NCBI GenBank assembly: GCA_902584635.1
Contig: CACIAQ010000019.1
Location: 1-34,060 of the forward strand
DNA length: 34,060 nucleotides
Source of the DNA: an uncultured Alphaproteobacteria bacterium
GTDB lineage: Bacteria > Pseudomonadota > Alphaproteobacteria > Rhodobacterales > Rhodobacteraceae
Direction: 5' to 3'
Under the pieces are notes generated by a model. It was given only the letters and a program-made list of their open reading frames with translations, was not told the origin of the DNA and did not search any database. Numbering within the stretch: position 1 is the stretch's first letter; each line of letters starts with the position of its first letter. Made by a program: the position numbers and the translations under genes. Below, in pieces: positions 8,558 to 17,986 of this stretch.

Positions 8558-10648
8558 GTGAGCGTATTGATCGCTGTAATAAGCTATTTTGATAGTAATC
8601 TAGAGCCTTTAAATTGTAACGGCGTTGTAGCAGAAAAGACTGCAACCTCTCGCGATGGATTTTATTTTGTGCCTTTGAATAAAGATGAGGTACCCTTGGG
8701 AGCTCAAATAATTTTAAAAGAAGAACCAATAGAAGGGCTGAAGAAATATTTGTCGACTAAAAACTTTCAGGGTATTGGGCCAAAGAACGCTGATACCATA
8801 GCGCAGAATATTGGGATGACAGTTATCAAGTATTTACATGAGCGCAATGTAAACATTCTTGAAGAAAAAACATCAAAAAAACTTTCTGAAGCATTATTAG
8901 GAGGATGGGATCTAGATTATGAAAACTCAGGGTTTGAAATATTATTTTCACAAATTGGCTTTTCATATACACAAAAGAAATTTGTTAAAGAAGAGTTTGG
9001 GAATAAGTTTTTTGCTGAAATACATAAAGATCCATATATGTTGCTTCAAAGAATTCCAAGACTTAGTTTCGATAAGATAGAAAGTATTATTTCCATTTTT
9101 GGAATTGAAGTCTCTTTAGATCAAAAAATAGTTGCTGCTACAAGACATGCACTGATGCAAAGTGAGGCCGAACGCGGCAATACCTGTGGGCCTTTAGAGA
9201 GAGTTTTGTTAAGAGCTCAAGAAATAACAAAAAATGACTTTGACACAATTCAAGCAGCTATTAGCAGCCATAAGCATTTATTTAATAAATTTAAAGTTCA
9301 GGATAAAGAATTTTTGGAAACCGCTGAGGCATGTGAACGAGATAATGATATTGCTCAACAAATCTGTTTGATAAAAGATAATTTCAAACCAATAAAGGGT
9401 AAGAAGTTTTCTGCTAATAAAAATGCCGCAAATCCTTTATCAGAAGAACAAGTGCAAGCAATCCAAAATTCATTAGAGGCAGGAGTTTCGATTATTACTG
9501 GTGGTCCAGGAACAGGTAAAACAAGAATTATAGAAGGCCTTGCTCAAGTTTTAGTCAACGGCTTTAGAAAGACCATTCGTATATGTGCCCCGACGGGACG
9601 AGCGGCAAAACGAATAGCAGAAAATCAAGCATTGAAAAAGTTTCAACCATCAACAATTCATATGCTGAAAGCGATGACTGATTCATCAGCTAAGGATATA
9701 GAGTTTGATACTTTGATTGTGGATGAATCCTCCATGATCGATATAAATTTATTCAATGATTTGGTCAAAATGCTACCTTTGGGGTCACAACTTATTTTAA
9801 TTGGAGACGTTGACCAACTACCTCCTGTAGGCGCAGGGCAACCATTTTTAGATTTAATAAGATCAAAAAAAATTGTTGTTAGCAGATTATCAAAGCAATT
9901 TCGACAAGGCAGTGATAGCGTGATCCCAAAAGTAGCTAGAGCAATAAATAAAGGCGAGTTAATAGAATTCTCTTCAGATTTTTCTAGCTCAGGCTTTTCA
10001 TTTGTAGAAGTTGACAAGGGTCAAGTTGTCGAAAAAATTATTGAAGTAGTTGATTTTTTTACCGGGAATAAAAGCGGCAGTATAGATTTTGACAAAACAC
10101 AAATTCTTTCCCCAATGCGCCGTTATTCAAGTGGCCTTATAAATTTAAATACAATTATGCAAAAAAAATACAACCCTAATGGCGAGAAGGTTTTTTCAAA
10201 AATCGAGGGTGAGAAAGAGATAAAATTTTGTGCAGGCGATAAGGTGATATGTACACAAAATGATTATGATATTGATGTTAGAAATGGTGATATTGGTTAC
10301 GTTGTAAATAAAGTTGGAAAAAATATTAGAGTGGAGTTTGATGGAGAAACGAAACTCTTTCATAACAATAAAATAGATTATTTAGATTTAGCGTACGCGA
10401 TAACAGTTCATAAGAGTCAAGGTTCTGAATACCCAAACGTCGTGATGCCAATAGTGGATGATCATCGCATAATGCTTACAAGGAAATTGATATATACGGC
10501 AATCACAAGAGGGAAGCAGAATGTCTGCTTAATTGGGAGCAAAAGAGTATTACGAGAAGCGCTTAAAAAAGTCTTTTTGAATTTACGGTACTCTGATCTC
10601 AATCAAAAAATTGAAAACGCTAACATAAATTTATTTCACCAAAACTAG
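8558..10648 (+). CDS. RecD2-like superfamily 1B DNA helicase
   Basis: This 696-residue protein is an ATP-dependent 5'-3' DNA helicase of the RecD2/TraA group, which acts without RecBC. Residues about 60-95 hold a helix-hairpin-helix segment (FQGIGPKNADTIAQNIG). The helicase core follows: Walker A GGPGTGKT (315-322), Walker B IVDESSMID (about 387-395), motif III GDVDQLPPVGAGQ (about 415), motif IV KQFRQG, and the C-terminal VHKSQGSEY (about 615) and YTAITRGKQ. The domain before the helix-hairpin-helix is short and weakly conserved compared with other RecD2 proteins. I use GTG at 8558; a TTG at 8567 preceded by GGGGTGAG is an equally good start. It is divergent from the broken cyclase gene. Confidence 0.88.
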   Translation: MSVLIAVISYFDSNLEPLNCNGVVAEKTATSRDGFYFVPLNKDEVPLGAQIILKEEPIEGLKKYLSTKNFQGIGPKNADTIAQNIGMTVIKYLHERNVNILEEKTSKKLSEALLGGWDLDYENSGFEILFSQIGFSYTQKKFVKEEFGNKFFAEIHKDPYMLLQRIPRLSFDKIESIISIFGIEVSLDQKIVAATRHALMQSEAERGNTCGPLERVLLRAQEITKNDFDTIQAAISSHKHLFNKFKVQDKEFLETAEACERDNDIAQQICLIKDNFKPIKGKKFSANKNAANPLSEEQVQAIQNSLEAGVSIITGGPGTGKTRIIEGLAQVLVNGFRKTIRICAPTGRAAKRIAENQALKKFQPSTIHMLKAMTDSSAKDIEFDTLIVDESSMIDINLFNDLVKMLPLGSQLILIGDVDQLPPVGAGQPFLDLIRSKKIVVSRLSKQFRQGSDSVIPKVARAINKGELIEFSSDFSSSGFSFVEVDKGQVVEKIIEVVDFFTGNKSGSIDFDKTQILSPMRRYSSGLINLNTIMQKKYNPNGEKVFSKIEGEKEIKFCAGDKVICTQNDYDIDVRNGDIGYVVNKVGKNIRVEFDGETKLFHNNKIDYLDLAYAITVHKSQGSEYPNVVMPIVDDHRIMLTRKLIYTAITRGKQNVCLIGSKRVLREALKKVFLNLRYSDLNQKIENANINLFHQN

Positions 10649-10686
10649 GTTAGTAAGATACGTATTTTTTAAAAAGGAAAAATTTT

Positions 10687-11724
10687 ATGATCATCAAAGC
10701 ACCCATAAAATTAATTGGTAACAACGGATCACCCTACACAAGAAAAATGGTCGCCTTATTAAGATATAAGCATATCCCGTATAAAATTATCTGGGGAGAG
10801 CCAGACGAATATTTAGACCGAAACAATATTGAAAAACCTAAGCCAGTTTTACACCCAACATTCTTATTCGAAAATTCTGAAAAGCAAACCATAGCCGTTA
10901 CCGACTCCACCCCCATCATTAGAAAGCTAGAGAGCAAATTCACGAGCCGCAGCACTATTCCCTCAAACTCAGTTTTGAGATTTTTAAACTATTTGCTTGA
11001 AGATTATGGTGATGAGTGGGGAACGAAATTTATGTTCCATTACCGATGGTATGATGACAAGGACATTGACAATGCAGGTACGTTGTTACCTCTTTATGCA
11101 AACTCTACTCTTACCAACGATGAACTTAGTTACAAAAAAGAAAAAATAGAACAGCGCCAACTTGGAAGGGTTTGGGTCGTAGGATCGAACCAAAAAACAG
11201 CTCCTCTTATAGACCAATGTTTCAAAAAAATAATAAGCATATTGGAGGACCATTTCATTAACTTCCCCTTTTTGCTTGGATCCCGTCCCTCTTCTGCAGA
11301 TTTTGCTTTCTTTGGACAGTTAAGCCAATTGGTAGGATTTGATCCTACACCTCGTTCTATAATAGAGAAAAACTCAATGCGTACGATGGCTTGGGTAGGA
11401 AAAACAGAAGACCTATCTGGATTAGAACCCGATAGCGAAGATTGGATCAGTGACTCAAAGCTTCCCGAAACCGTTAAAAGAATTTTTTGTGAAGTTGGAA
11501 GGACATATGTTCCAACTATGCTAAAGAACGAAGAAGCTTTTAATAGTGGTGAAGAAAAATGGAGTGCAGAAATTTTAGGTCGTGAGTGGGAACAAAGAAC
11601 ATTTCCCTATCAAGTAAAATGTTTAAAATGGATTCGTGAAGAGTTCAGAAGTCTTGTTGACAAAGATCAACAAAAAGTAATTAATTTACTCAAAGATACA
11701 GACTGTGAAAGGATCTTGAATTAA
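10687..11724 (+). CDS. Glutathione S-transferase-like protein, long form
   Basis: The first 90 or so residues form a thioredoxin-like glutathione-binding domain with SPYTRK at residues 15-20, where Ser15 is the likely thiol-stabilising residue. A helical C-terminal domain follows, with a typical GST core segment (LLGSRPSSADFAFFGQL). At 345 residues it is over 100 longer than a standard GST; the extra C-terminal part (about 240-345) is charged, and I do not recognise it. Longer GST-like proteins of this kind are known in proteobacteria but their substrates are not. An AGGAA element about 10 bases ahead supports the ATG at 10687. It follows the helicase by 38 bases on the same strand and may be co-transcribed. 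Confidence 0.75.
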   Translation: MIIKAPIKLIGNNGSPYTRKMVALLRYKHIPYKIIWGEPDEYLDRNNIEKPKPVLHPTFLFENSEKQTIAVTDSTPIIRKLESKFTSRSTIPSNSVLRFLNYLLEDYGDEWGTKFMFHYRWYDDKDIDNAGTLLPLYANSTLTNDELSYKKEKIEQRQLGRVWVVGSNQKTAPLIDQCFKKIISILEDHFINFPFLLGSRPSSADFAFFGQLSQLVGFDPTPRSIIEKNSMRTMAWVGKTEDLSGLEPDSEDWISDSKLPETVKRIFCEVGRTYVPTMLKNEEAFNSGEEKWSAEILGREWEQRTFPYQVKCLKWIREEFRSLVDKDQQKVINLLKDTDCERILN

Positions 11725-11747
11725 ATAAATGCCCTAATTTTGTAAAG

Positions 11748-12581
11748 TCATTTATCTGGCCTTAGATTCAAGAGCATTTTCTTTGTGGTAGGTATTATCT
11801 TCTCATATACGTGTGAAAGAATTTCAATCCTATCAAAAATATTTGGGTTATTTAATAAGTATTCCCTCAGAGTTTCTCCAAAAACCTGTCTTAATTGTGT
11901 TCCTATATTAATTTTACAAATGGCAGTATTTTTTGCTAACCAATGAAGTTGAGTGTTCTTTATACCGGACCCGCCATGAATAACGAGTGGGCACTTTACA
12001 ATTTTTTCAATTTGAGAGATTAGTTTGGTATCGACTTCTGTTGCCTTCTGCTGTTCGAGATGGGTGTTTCCAACAGAAATTGCTAAAGCATCTACCTGCG
12101 TAGCTGCATAAAATTTTTGTACTAGTTCGGGATCAGTAAATTGAGATTTTATCCCCTTATCGTAACCCACAACTCCCAGTTCTGCCTCGACAGATGCTTC
12201 ATAACTTTTTGCCAGCTCCACCGCTTTGCATGTCATATCAATGTTTTCATTGAATTCCATGTTTGACCCATCAAACATAATAGATGAAAAGCCACTATCT
12301 AGAGCTCTTTTGCACTCTACTAAATCAGTAGAGTGGTCCAATAGAGTTACGATATTAATTGATGAATCTTCTGCAAGTTTCTTTAACATTGGTCCCATTA
12401 TTTCTATAGGAGTGTTTTCGCGGCAATTTGGTCCAACTTGCAAGATAATTGGACAGCTAATTTCTTCTGCTGCCTTTACATAATATTTTGCATCTTCCCA
12501 TCCTAGTACTACTAAACCTGCAAGCGCGTACCTCTTGCTTCTAGCAATATGAAGCTCTTGGCTGAGTGTAGATAAGGTCAT
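11748..12581 (-). CDS. Class II aldolase, FBA/IolJ-like
   Basis: This 277-residue TIM-barrel protein belongs to the class II fructose-bisphosphate aldolase family. All metal ligands look present: the His of LLDHSTD, the Glu of VEAELGVVG, the His of NTHLEQ and the His of VIHGGSGI. In inositol operons the homologue IolJ splits 2-deoxy-5-keto-gluconate 6-phosphate into dihydroxyacetone phosphate and malonate semialdehyde, and that is my preferred role. Two points argue for caution: the usual GTAHG segment that binds phosphate reads GNTHLEQ, and a DUF2090 domain fused to IolC offers another aldolase for this step. The ATG overlaps the preceding stop as ATGA, so translation is coupled. It is the last gene of the operon. 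Confidence 0.8.
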   Translation of the reverse strand: MTLSTLSQELHIARSKRYALAGLVVLGWEDAKYYVKAAEEISCPIILQVGPNCRENTPIEIMGPMLKKLAEDSSINIVTLLDHSTDLVECKRALDSGFSSIMFDGSNMEFNENIDMTCKAVELAKSYEASVEAELGVVGYDKGIKSQFTDPELVQKFYAATQVDALAISVGNTHLEQQKATEVDTKLISQIEKIVKCPLVIHGGSGIKNTQLHWLAKNTAICKINIGTQLRQVFGETLREYLLNNPNIFDRIEILSHVYEKIIPTTKKMLLNLRPDK

Positions 12582-13417
12582 TTAAATTTGGCTATCATAT
12601 CTTTAATGCCAGGTATAGTTTCGACTTGCCAGCTATATTCAGGTTGAAAATATTGAACTAAAGATCTCTGAGATTTACCAGCTAAAATTGTGAAATAGTA
12701 CATTTGGTAACCTGGAGCGACCACACAAGGATGATACCCCTTATCAATTACAAAAGTTGATCCATCTACTATATGATGCGCATCTCCAACCTTTTTATTT
12801 TCTCCTTGCAATAATTGAAGAGCAAATCCTTCCTTAGGATCGAATCTAAAGTTGTAGACTTCATCATGGTGTGTTTCACCATCTCTATCAGTATCGTGCT
12901 TGTGAGGTGGAAACCCTGACCATCCACCTTTACCGACAGTAAAAAGCTCGGAAACTAATAGGCGACCAACTTTTCCATTTTGTTTTTGTCCTAAGATATG
13001 TTTAATTTTTCTATGAGTTTTGGTGTCATCAGAGCCATATTGAACTACGTCCACGTCTTCTCCCATAATATAGAATGGCTGTAATTGCTTCGAATACTTG
13101 GCTCCCGCAATAAAAATTTCCGCGTGGTCACAGGCACATTTTATTTTTGCGGTTAAACCCGTTGGCACATAAACCCCCTCAGGCTCTCCGTCCCAAACGT
13201 TATTAATCCGATTACCTATTAAATGTTCGTCCAAAGAATAGACATTCACAATAATACTCCCTGTCGCGGGAACAATACAGCTCTCATACTCATTTAATTC
13301 GTAAACAAATTCTTCATCTCTATTTAAAGTAACTCTATTGAAAAAAGCGTATGGAACCTTTGCATCGTTTATATCAATTATGGGTCTATTATCATTGTCA
13401 TGGGGCGGTATGTGCAA
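12578..13417 (-). CDS. Second IolB-like isomerase
   Basis: This 279-residue double-cupin protein belongs to the KduI/IolB family, whose member IolB converts 5-deoxy-glucuronate to 2-deoxy-5-keto-gluconate. The core metal-site region reads GFPPHKHDTDRDGETHHDE, close to the HKHD...E pattern of IolB, and GYHPCVVAPGYQMYYFTIL matches its C-terminal cupin. It is clearly diverged from the more typical IolB at 15331-16131: it has NFRF where IolB has YYHR, and it lacks the QRVYTDD segment. It could be a redundant isomerase or act on another deoxyuronate or cyclitol product. The start is TTG at 13417, set by a good GGAG site that overlaps the stop of the upstream kinase gene. It overlaps the aldolase gene by four bases. 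Confidence 0.8.
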   Translation of the reverse strand: MHIPPHDNDNRPIIDINDAKVPYAFFNRVTLNRDEEFVYELNEYESCIVPATGSIIVNVYSLDEHLIGNRINNVWDGEPEGVYVPTGLTAKIKCACDHAEIFIAGAKYSKQLQPFYIMGEDVDVVQYGSDDTKTHRKIKHILGQKQNGKVGRLLVSELFTVGKGGWSGFPPHKHDTDRDGETHHDEVYNFRFDPKEGFALQLLQGENKKVGDAHHIVDGSTFVIDKGYHPCVVAPGYQMYYFTILAGKSQRSLVQYFQPEYSWQVETIPGIKDMIAKFK

Positions 13418-13426
13418 TTTATACTC

Positions 13427-14398
13427 CTAATGTGTCTTGATAAATTCAATTAGCTGGTTAAGATTGGGCATTGCCGATGAGCATCCTTCTTTCGAAACGA
13501 CAATAGCTGCAGACGCGTTACCTCTTTTTATAGCTGTTTCTAAACTTAATCCATTTGAGAGTGAGTGAAGAATTGTACCTAAGAACGCATCACCAGCTCC
13601 GTATGGTTTCTTTGCTTTTACTTTAAACACGGTATATGATTCCATTTCACCATCTAAAATAATATCACAGCCATCAGCTCCTTTTTTGAATAACACTAGT
13701 TGGTTTGGATTAAAATTAGCACTGACCTTTCGTAAATCCGTTTGTTCAAACATTATTTCAAACTCTTCTCTATTGCCAACACACATATCAGCTATTTTTG
13801 CAACTCCTCGAAGTTCAGCGGATGCCAATGATATTGAAGTCCAGGCATTTGCTCTGTAATCGACGTCGAATATAACTGGGCATTTTGCATTTTTTGATTT
13901 TTCAATAAGTAGGTTTATTGTTGATCTCGATGGTTCATCCGAAAGAGCAGTTCCAGTGATCACAATACCGGCATAATTCTCTAGATTTAAGGTATCAATA
14001 TTTTGTTTATCTAAAAAAAGATCAGCGGCATTATTACGATAGATAACAACCTTTGGCTCTTTTCTTATCTCTGCTATTGCAAGTGATGTACGAGCATTAT
14101 TATTTTGAGACTTGGTTACTAATGAAGTATCTACTTTATGCTCTTCTAATTTTTTCCAAACAAAATCACCAATTTCATCATCTGAGACCACAGTTATAAT
14201 TTGAGAACGACCTCCGAGTTTGGAAATAGAAACAGCAATGTTTGCAGCAGATCCCCCCAAATCAGAAATAAATGTACCGGCTTCACTTGTTTGTTTATTC
14301 GCTGGTTTAGGGTAAAGGTCCATTCCAGCTCTTCCTACAATTACAAATTTACCCTTTGCCATTCGTTGTTTTAATTTTATGGGGAATTCGATGGTCAT
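13427..14398 (-). CDS. Second IolC-like PfkB sugar kinase
   Basis: This 323-residue ribokinase/PfkB-family enzyme has the N-terminal GRAGMDLYP segment that matches the GRSSVDLYG of IolC, a GGSAANIAVSISKLGG substrate loop, and the PfkB C-terminal signature GAGDAFLG with catalytic Asp270. By family it would phosphorylate a deoxy-keto-gluconate-like sugar with ATP. It lacks the C-terminal DUF2090 domain of the longer IolC at 17987-19888. With the aldolase and the second IolB-like gene downstream it forms a parallel lower-pathway trio. Start at ATG 14398, 5 bases after the iolE stop; the later ATG at residue 13 is an alternative since neither has a strong ribosome-binding site. Confidence 0.83.
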   Translation of the reverse strand: MTIEFPIKLKQRMAKGKFVIVGRAGMDLYPKPANKQTSEAGTFISDLGGSAANIAVSISKLGGRSQIITVVSDDEIGDFVWKKLEEHKVDTSLVTKSQNNNARTSLAIAEIRKEPKVVIYRNNAADLFLDKQNIDTLNLENYAGIVITGTALSDEPSRSTINLLIEKSKNAKCPVIFDVDYRANAWTSISLASAELRGVAKIADMCVGNREEFEIMFEQTDLRKVSANFNPNQLVLFKKGADGCDIILDGEMESYTVFKVKAKKPYGAGDAFLGTILHSLSNGLSLETAIKRGNASAAIVVSKEGCSSAMPNLNQLIEFIKTH

Positions 14399-14403
14399 TA
14401 AAC

Positions 14404-15303
14404 TTAGGCAATTATCTTAAAATCATATTCTTCCAAGCAGGAAACTAAGGTATTGAAACCCTTTTTTGCGTACTCAAATGGATTGGCTTTCAGAGGATCT
14501 TGCTCTGCTTCAATCACTATCCAACCTTTGTATCTAATATCTTTAAGCCGTTTGATAAACTTTCGATAATCAATGCAACCATCTCCTGGCACTGTAAACA
14601 CGCCATCCAATACACAGTCTAAAAAGCTATCTTTACTTTTATCCACATTCTTGAAAACGTCCTTTCTAATATCTTTTGTATGAATATGATTTATTCTATC
14701 CCCATAATTAGAAATAATTTTATCATAATCACCGTCGGCAAATAGAAGATGTCCTGTGTCTAGAAGAAGACCAACTGAGTCTCTAGTGCTATTCATTAAT
14801 TGCTCGATCTCATTTTGTGTCTCTACGGCTGTACCCATATGGTGATGAAAAGTCAAAGGTACGCCCTTGTCTAAGCAATAATCGGCTAGATCACTTAAAT
14901 CTTGGCCGTATTGCTTAATATCAAATTCGGATAATCTCGGCCTCGAATTCAAGGGTTTTTTCTTTTTGTTTTGAACTGTATTGAACGTTTCACCATAAAC
15001 TAGAACGCTCGCACCAACTTCGGCAAATAAATTTAAGGTTTCATCTAGTTTAATTTTTTCGTCTTTTAGACTGTTATTTAGCATTGTGCCAGAATACCAA
15101 CCGGAAATAAGCTTTAATTCATGCTCTTCTAAAACTTCTTTAAGGCTAAAAGGGTTCTTTGGAAATTTTCCGCCTAACTCAGTACCTGAAAATCCAGCCA
15201 ATCGTGTTTCATTTAAGCATGTTTCTAAGCTCGTATCACCTCCAAGCTCAGGTAAATCATCATTAGTCCATGAAATTGGCGACATACCAAGCTTAACCTC
15301 CAT
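14404..15303 (-). CDS. iolE: Inosose dehydratase
   Basis: IolE removes water from 2-keto-myo-inositol (scyllo-inosose) to give a diketo-cyclohexane product, the second step of inositol breakdown. The protein is a TIM barrel of the AP-endonuclease-2/xylose-isomerase-like family. The N-terminus (GMSPISWTNDDLPELGGDTS, then GFSGTELGGKFP) lines up with Bacillus IolE. Metal-site segments HHHMGT, LLDTGHLLFA, IHTKDIR and IVIEAEQDP are in place. Length (299) is normal. A TTG nine bases upstream is in frame, but I choose the ATG at 15303, which has GTGAG six bases ahead. It lies between iolB and the second kinase. Confidence 0.93.
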   Translation of the reverse strand: MEVKLGMSPISWTNDDLPELGGDTSLETCLNETRLAGFSGTELGGKFPKNPFSLKEVLEEHELKLISGWYSGTMLNNSLKDEKIKLDETLNLFAEVGASVLVYGETFNTVQNKKKKPLNSRPRLSEFDIKQYGQDLSDLADYCLDKGVPLTFHHHMGTAVETQNEIEQLMNSTRDSVGLLLDTGHLLFADGDYDKIISNYGDRINHIHTKDIRKDVFKNVDKSKDSFLDCVLDGVFTVPGDGCIDYRKFIKRLKDIRYKGWIVIEAEQDPLKANPFEYAKKGFNTLVSCLEEYDFKIIA

Positions 15304-15330
15304 ATACAACTCACTTTCTTTTAAAACAAT

Positions 15331-16131
15331 TTATCTATTCACTATCCAGTCATGATTTGGATCATTTTTAAACTTCCAAACTCTCTTGGGACCTGCCATT
15401 ACATTTAAATAATAACTTTTATACCCATGTGGGACACCAACTGGATGATAGCCAGCCGGAACTAGTACGACACTTTTATCAGAGGGCGACATGGATTCAT
15501 TAATACTCAAATCGTCTGTGTATACGCGTTGGGTTACGTATCCTTGCGAAGGGTCTATTCTATGATAGTACGTTTCTTCAAGATAGGACTCTATTGGTAA
15601 ATTGTCCTGATCATGTTTGTGAGGCGGATAGGAGGACCAGTTTCCTGATGGAGTAATAACCTCAACTACTAATAAGCTATCAGCTGGCTCAGTTTCTGGA
15701 AGTATGTTGCAAACATATCTAGTGTTGGAACCTTCCCCCCTTTTTTCTTTTTCCATTTTCTCTGGTATAATTACGCGAAATTTCTGATCCTGAGTTAAGC
15801 CGGGTGCGGTGCAATAAGCAAACTCACAATCTGTAAGTGTATTTATTTCGAAGCTATGATTGGCTGGACAGTAAAACGCAAAAGGTGCCTCGTTATCAAA
15901 AACTGAACTTCTGCCTTTAAAGTTTCCAACTTCTTCTCCATTTAAAAAAAAGTTTATTTCTCCACTTAATAACACAACGCAGACCTCTCGTGAGTCACCA
16001 TTTCTAGAGAACTTATTTCCTTTGTAAGCTTTATAAACTTCTAATCCAACATATTTCCAGCCAGCACTCGAAGGAGTGATGTTATGTAATCTCATAGATG
16101 TCAAATCTGGATTAACTAGGAGCTTGCTCAC
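15331..16131 (-). CDS. iolB: 5-deoxy-glucuronate isomerase
   Basis: IolB converts 5-deoxy-glucuronate, the hydrolysis product made by IolD, to 2-deoxy-5-keto-gluconate. This 266-residue double-cupin protein carries the full family signature: SSYPPHKHDQDN, then LEETYYHRIDPSQGYVTQRV with the metal-binding His, Glu and His residues, and GYHPVGVPHGYKSYYLNVMAGP near the C-terminus. The start is GTG at 16131, whose G is the last base of the iolD stop (TAGTG), with AAAGGA about 9 bases upstream, so its translation is tied to iolD. It is the canonical copy of the two IolB-type genes here. Confidence 0.95.
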   Translation of the reverse strand: MSKLLVNPDLTSMRLHNITPSSAGWKYVGLEVYKAYKGNKFSRNGDSREVCVVLLSGEINFFLNGEEVGNFKGRSSVFDNEAPFAFYCPANHSFEINTLTDCEFAYCTAPGLTQDQKFRVIIPEKMEKEKRGEGSNTRYVCNILPETEPADSLLVVEVITPSGNWSSYPPHKHDQDNLPIESYLEETYYHRIDPSQGYVTQRVYTDDLSINESMSPSDKSVVLVPAGYHPVGVPHGYKSYYLNVMAGPKRVWKFKNDPNHDWIVNR

Positions 16132-17978
16132 TATTTGGATCCTTTGTCTTGTATTGCTCTAGCCACTAAATACTTCTTTGAAAGATCTGAATTGCTATTA
16201 TCGATGAAGGTTTCTGGAATGGCCACATCCCACCAAGCACCTCCTTCCTCAGTACTTATATTTGGATCTGTATCTATCACTATAACATTGACGCCCTTTT
16301 TTGAAATTGCGCTTTTAACCTCTCTCTCCAATTCAGTTATGTCGGAAACATGGGTGGCTTCAGCTCCCATGGATTTTGCATGAGAAACGTAATCAATTTC
16401 TATCTGATTCTCGAATTTAGAGTCTGAAAACAGGTTGTTAAACTCGGTCCCCCCAGAAGCTTTTTGTAAGCGATTAATACAACCAAAACCTCTATTATTT
16501 GTAAGGATGAGAGTCATTGAAACGCCCATCATTGCGGCGGTAGCGAGTTCCGAATTCATCATAAGGTAAGAGCCATCGCCTGCAAAAATTACATTTGGTC
16601 TATTAGGTGCAGCGAGATTTACTCCAATACCAGCTGAAACCTCATATCCCATACAAGAATACCCATATTCCATATGATACGTATCTTGATCTAAAACTCT
16701 CCAAAGTTTATGTAGTTCTCCTGGCATTGACCCTGCCGCGCCTATTACGATTGTGTTTTCTGGCACACTTCGGTTTACTGCTCCGATTACTTGACTGTCG
16801 GCAGGTAGACTATTCATTAAACTAGTAGAAGTTACTTTGTCTACGTCTTTTGTCCAATTTGACTTTGCTCGGGAATAATGCGCGATATAGTCTGCACTAA
16901 CCTTATAATTTATGCTTAGCGCTCTCAGCAATTGGAGTGTCTCCTTAGCATCCCCCAGAACAGGTATGGACTTGTGTTTAGTTAGATCATGTGCCTGAAC
17001 ATTAATGGAATATACCGGAGCCTTTATTAGTCCGTTGGAGCCTGTAGTAAAATCTTGCAAGCGACTTCCTACGGAAATAACGAGATCTGCACCCGATGTA
17101 ATTGCATTGGCTGAACTAGAACCTGTCACTCCGATAGATCCAAGGTTCTGCTCATCTTTTTCCACTAAGACTGATTTTCCAGCTTGTGTTGCCACTAGTG
17201 GTATTTTAGTTAGATCTAAAAATTTCTTTAGTTCGTTTTGCGCATCGCTATATTTTACTCCTCCACCAGCGATTACTACAGGTTTTTTTGACTTTTTTAG
17301 TGAGTTAGCCAACCTCTCTATCTCTCTTCGGTCTGGTTGAATTCTTCTAACATTCCAGTGAACAATTTCAAAAAACGATTTTGGGTAATTATAGGCTTCG
17401 GCTTGGACATCTTGACAAAACGCAAGAGTAACAGGGCCAGCCATAGCTGGGTCAGTAAGAATAGACATGGCTTTTGGTAAGGCATTGAGTAATTGTTCGG
17501 GCCTAGTTATTCGATCAAAATATCTGCTGACCGGTCTGAAGCAATCATTAGCAGATACAGTTCCGTCTTCAAAATCTTCAACCTGTTGAAGTACTGGGTC
17601 AGGGCGTCTGTCAGCAAAGATATCACCTGGTAGTAAAAGAATTGGTAGCCTATTAACGTGAGCTAATGCTGCTGCTGTTACTAGGTTGGTTGCTCCAGGA
17701 CCAATAGATGATGTGACGGCCATAAACCTCCTCCTTCGCATCTCTTTTGTATATGCTAACGCCGCATGGGCCATGCCTTGCTCGTTATGCCCTCTATAAG
17801 TCGGAAGTTCTGATTTATGCTTTTCTAAAGCCTCACCTATGCCAGCAACGTTACCGTGACCAAATATTCCCCACACACCTTTGAAAGCCATTTCAAACGA
17901 TCCATCAAATTGTTCAATCTTCTGGGCAATCATCCACTTTACCAGAGCCTGCGCTGCAGTTAATTTAACTGTTTTCAT
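16131..17978 (-). CDS. iolD: Trihydroxycyclohexanedione hydrolase, ThDP-dependent
   Basis: IolD opens the six-carbon ring of the inositol pathway intermediate to 5-deoxy-glucuronate. The protein is a thiamine-diphosphate enzyme of the acetolactate-synthase family: the activating Glu66 lies in YRGHNEQGMAHAA, and the ThDP/Mg motif is GDGSYLMMN at 467-475, followed by ILTNNRGFG. IolD-specific segments such as GHGNVAGIGEAL are clear. A frame continues upstream to an ATG at 17999, but I prefer the ATG at 17978: it gives the usual MKT start before LTAAQALVKW and has AGAGG ahead of it. With this start it lies 8 bases after the iolC stop. Confidence 0.96.
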   Translation of the reverse strand: MKTVKLTAAQALVKWMIAQKIEQFDGSFEMAFKGVWGIFGHGNVAGIGEALEKHKSELPTYRGHNEQGMAHAALAYTKEMRRRRFMAVTSSIGPGATNLVTAAALAHVNRLPILLLPGDIFADRRPDPVLQQVEDFEDGTVSANDCFRPVSRYFDRITRPEQLLNALPKAMSILTDPAMAGPVTLAFCQDVQAEAYNYPKSFFEIVHWNVRRIQPDRREIERLANSLKKSKKPVVIAGGGVKYSDAQNELKKFLDLTKIPLVATQAGKSVLVEKDEQNLGSIGVTGSSSANAITSGADLVISVGSRLQDFTTGSNGLIKAPVYSINVQAHDLTKHKSIPVLGDAKETLQLLRALSINYKVSADYIAHYSRAKSNWTKDVDKVTSTSLMNSLPADSQVIGAVNRSVPENTIVIGAAGSMPGELHKLWRVLDQDTYHMEYGYSCMGYEVSAGIGVNLAAPNRPNVIFAGDGSYLMMNSELATAAMMGVSMTLILTNNRGFGCINRLQKASGGTEFNNLFSDSKFENQIEIDYVSHAKSMGAEATHVSDITELEREVKSAISKKGVNVIVIDTDPNISTEEGGAWWDVAIPETFIDNSNSDLSKKYLVARAIQDKGSK

Positions 17979-17986
17979 TTTTAATT

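Noticed and set aside
9658-10017. A 119-codon open frame on the minus strand inside the helicase gene
   Set aside because: It is antisense to conserved helicase motifs and matches no family.
11725-11755. ATAAATG...CATTTAT inverted repeat between the GST-like and aldolase genes as a terminator
   Set aside because: The stem is short and AT-only apart from one pair, has a long loop, and runs into the aldolase coding end.
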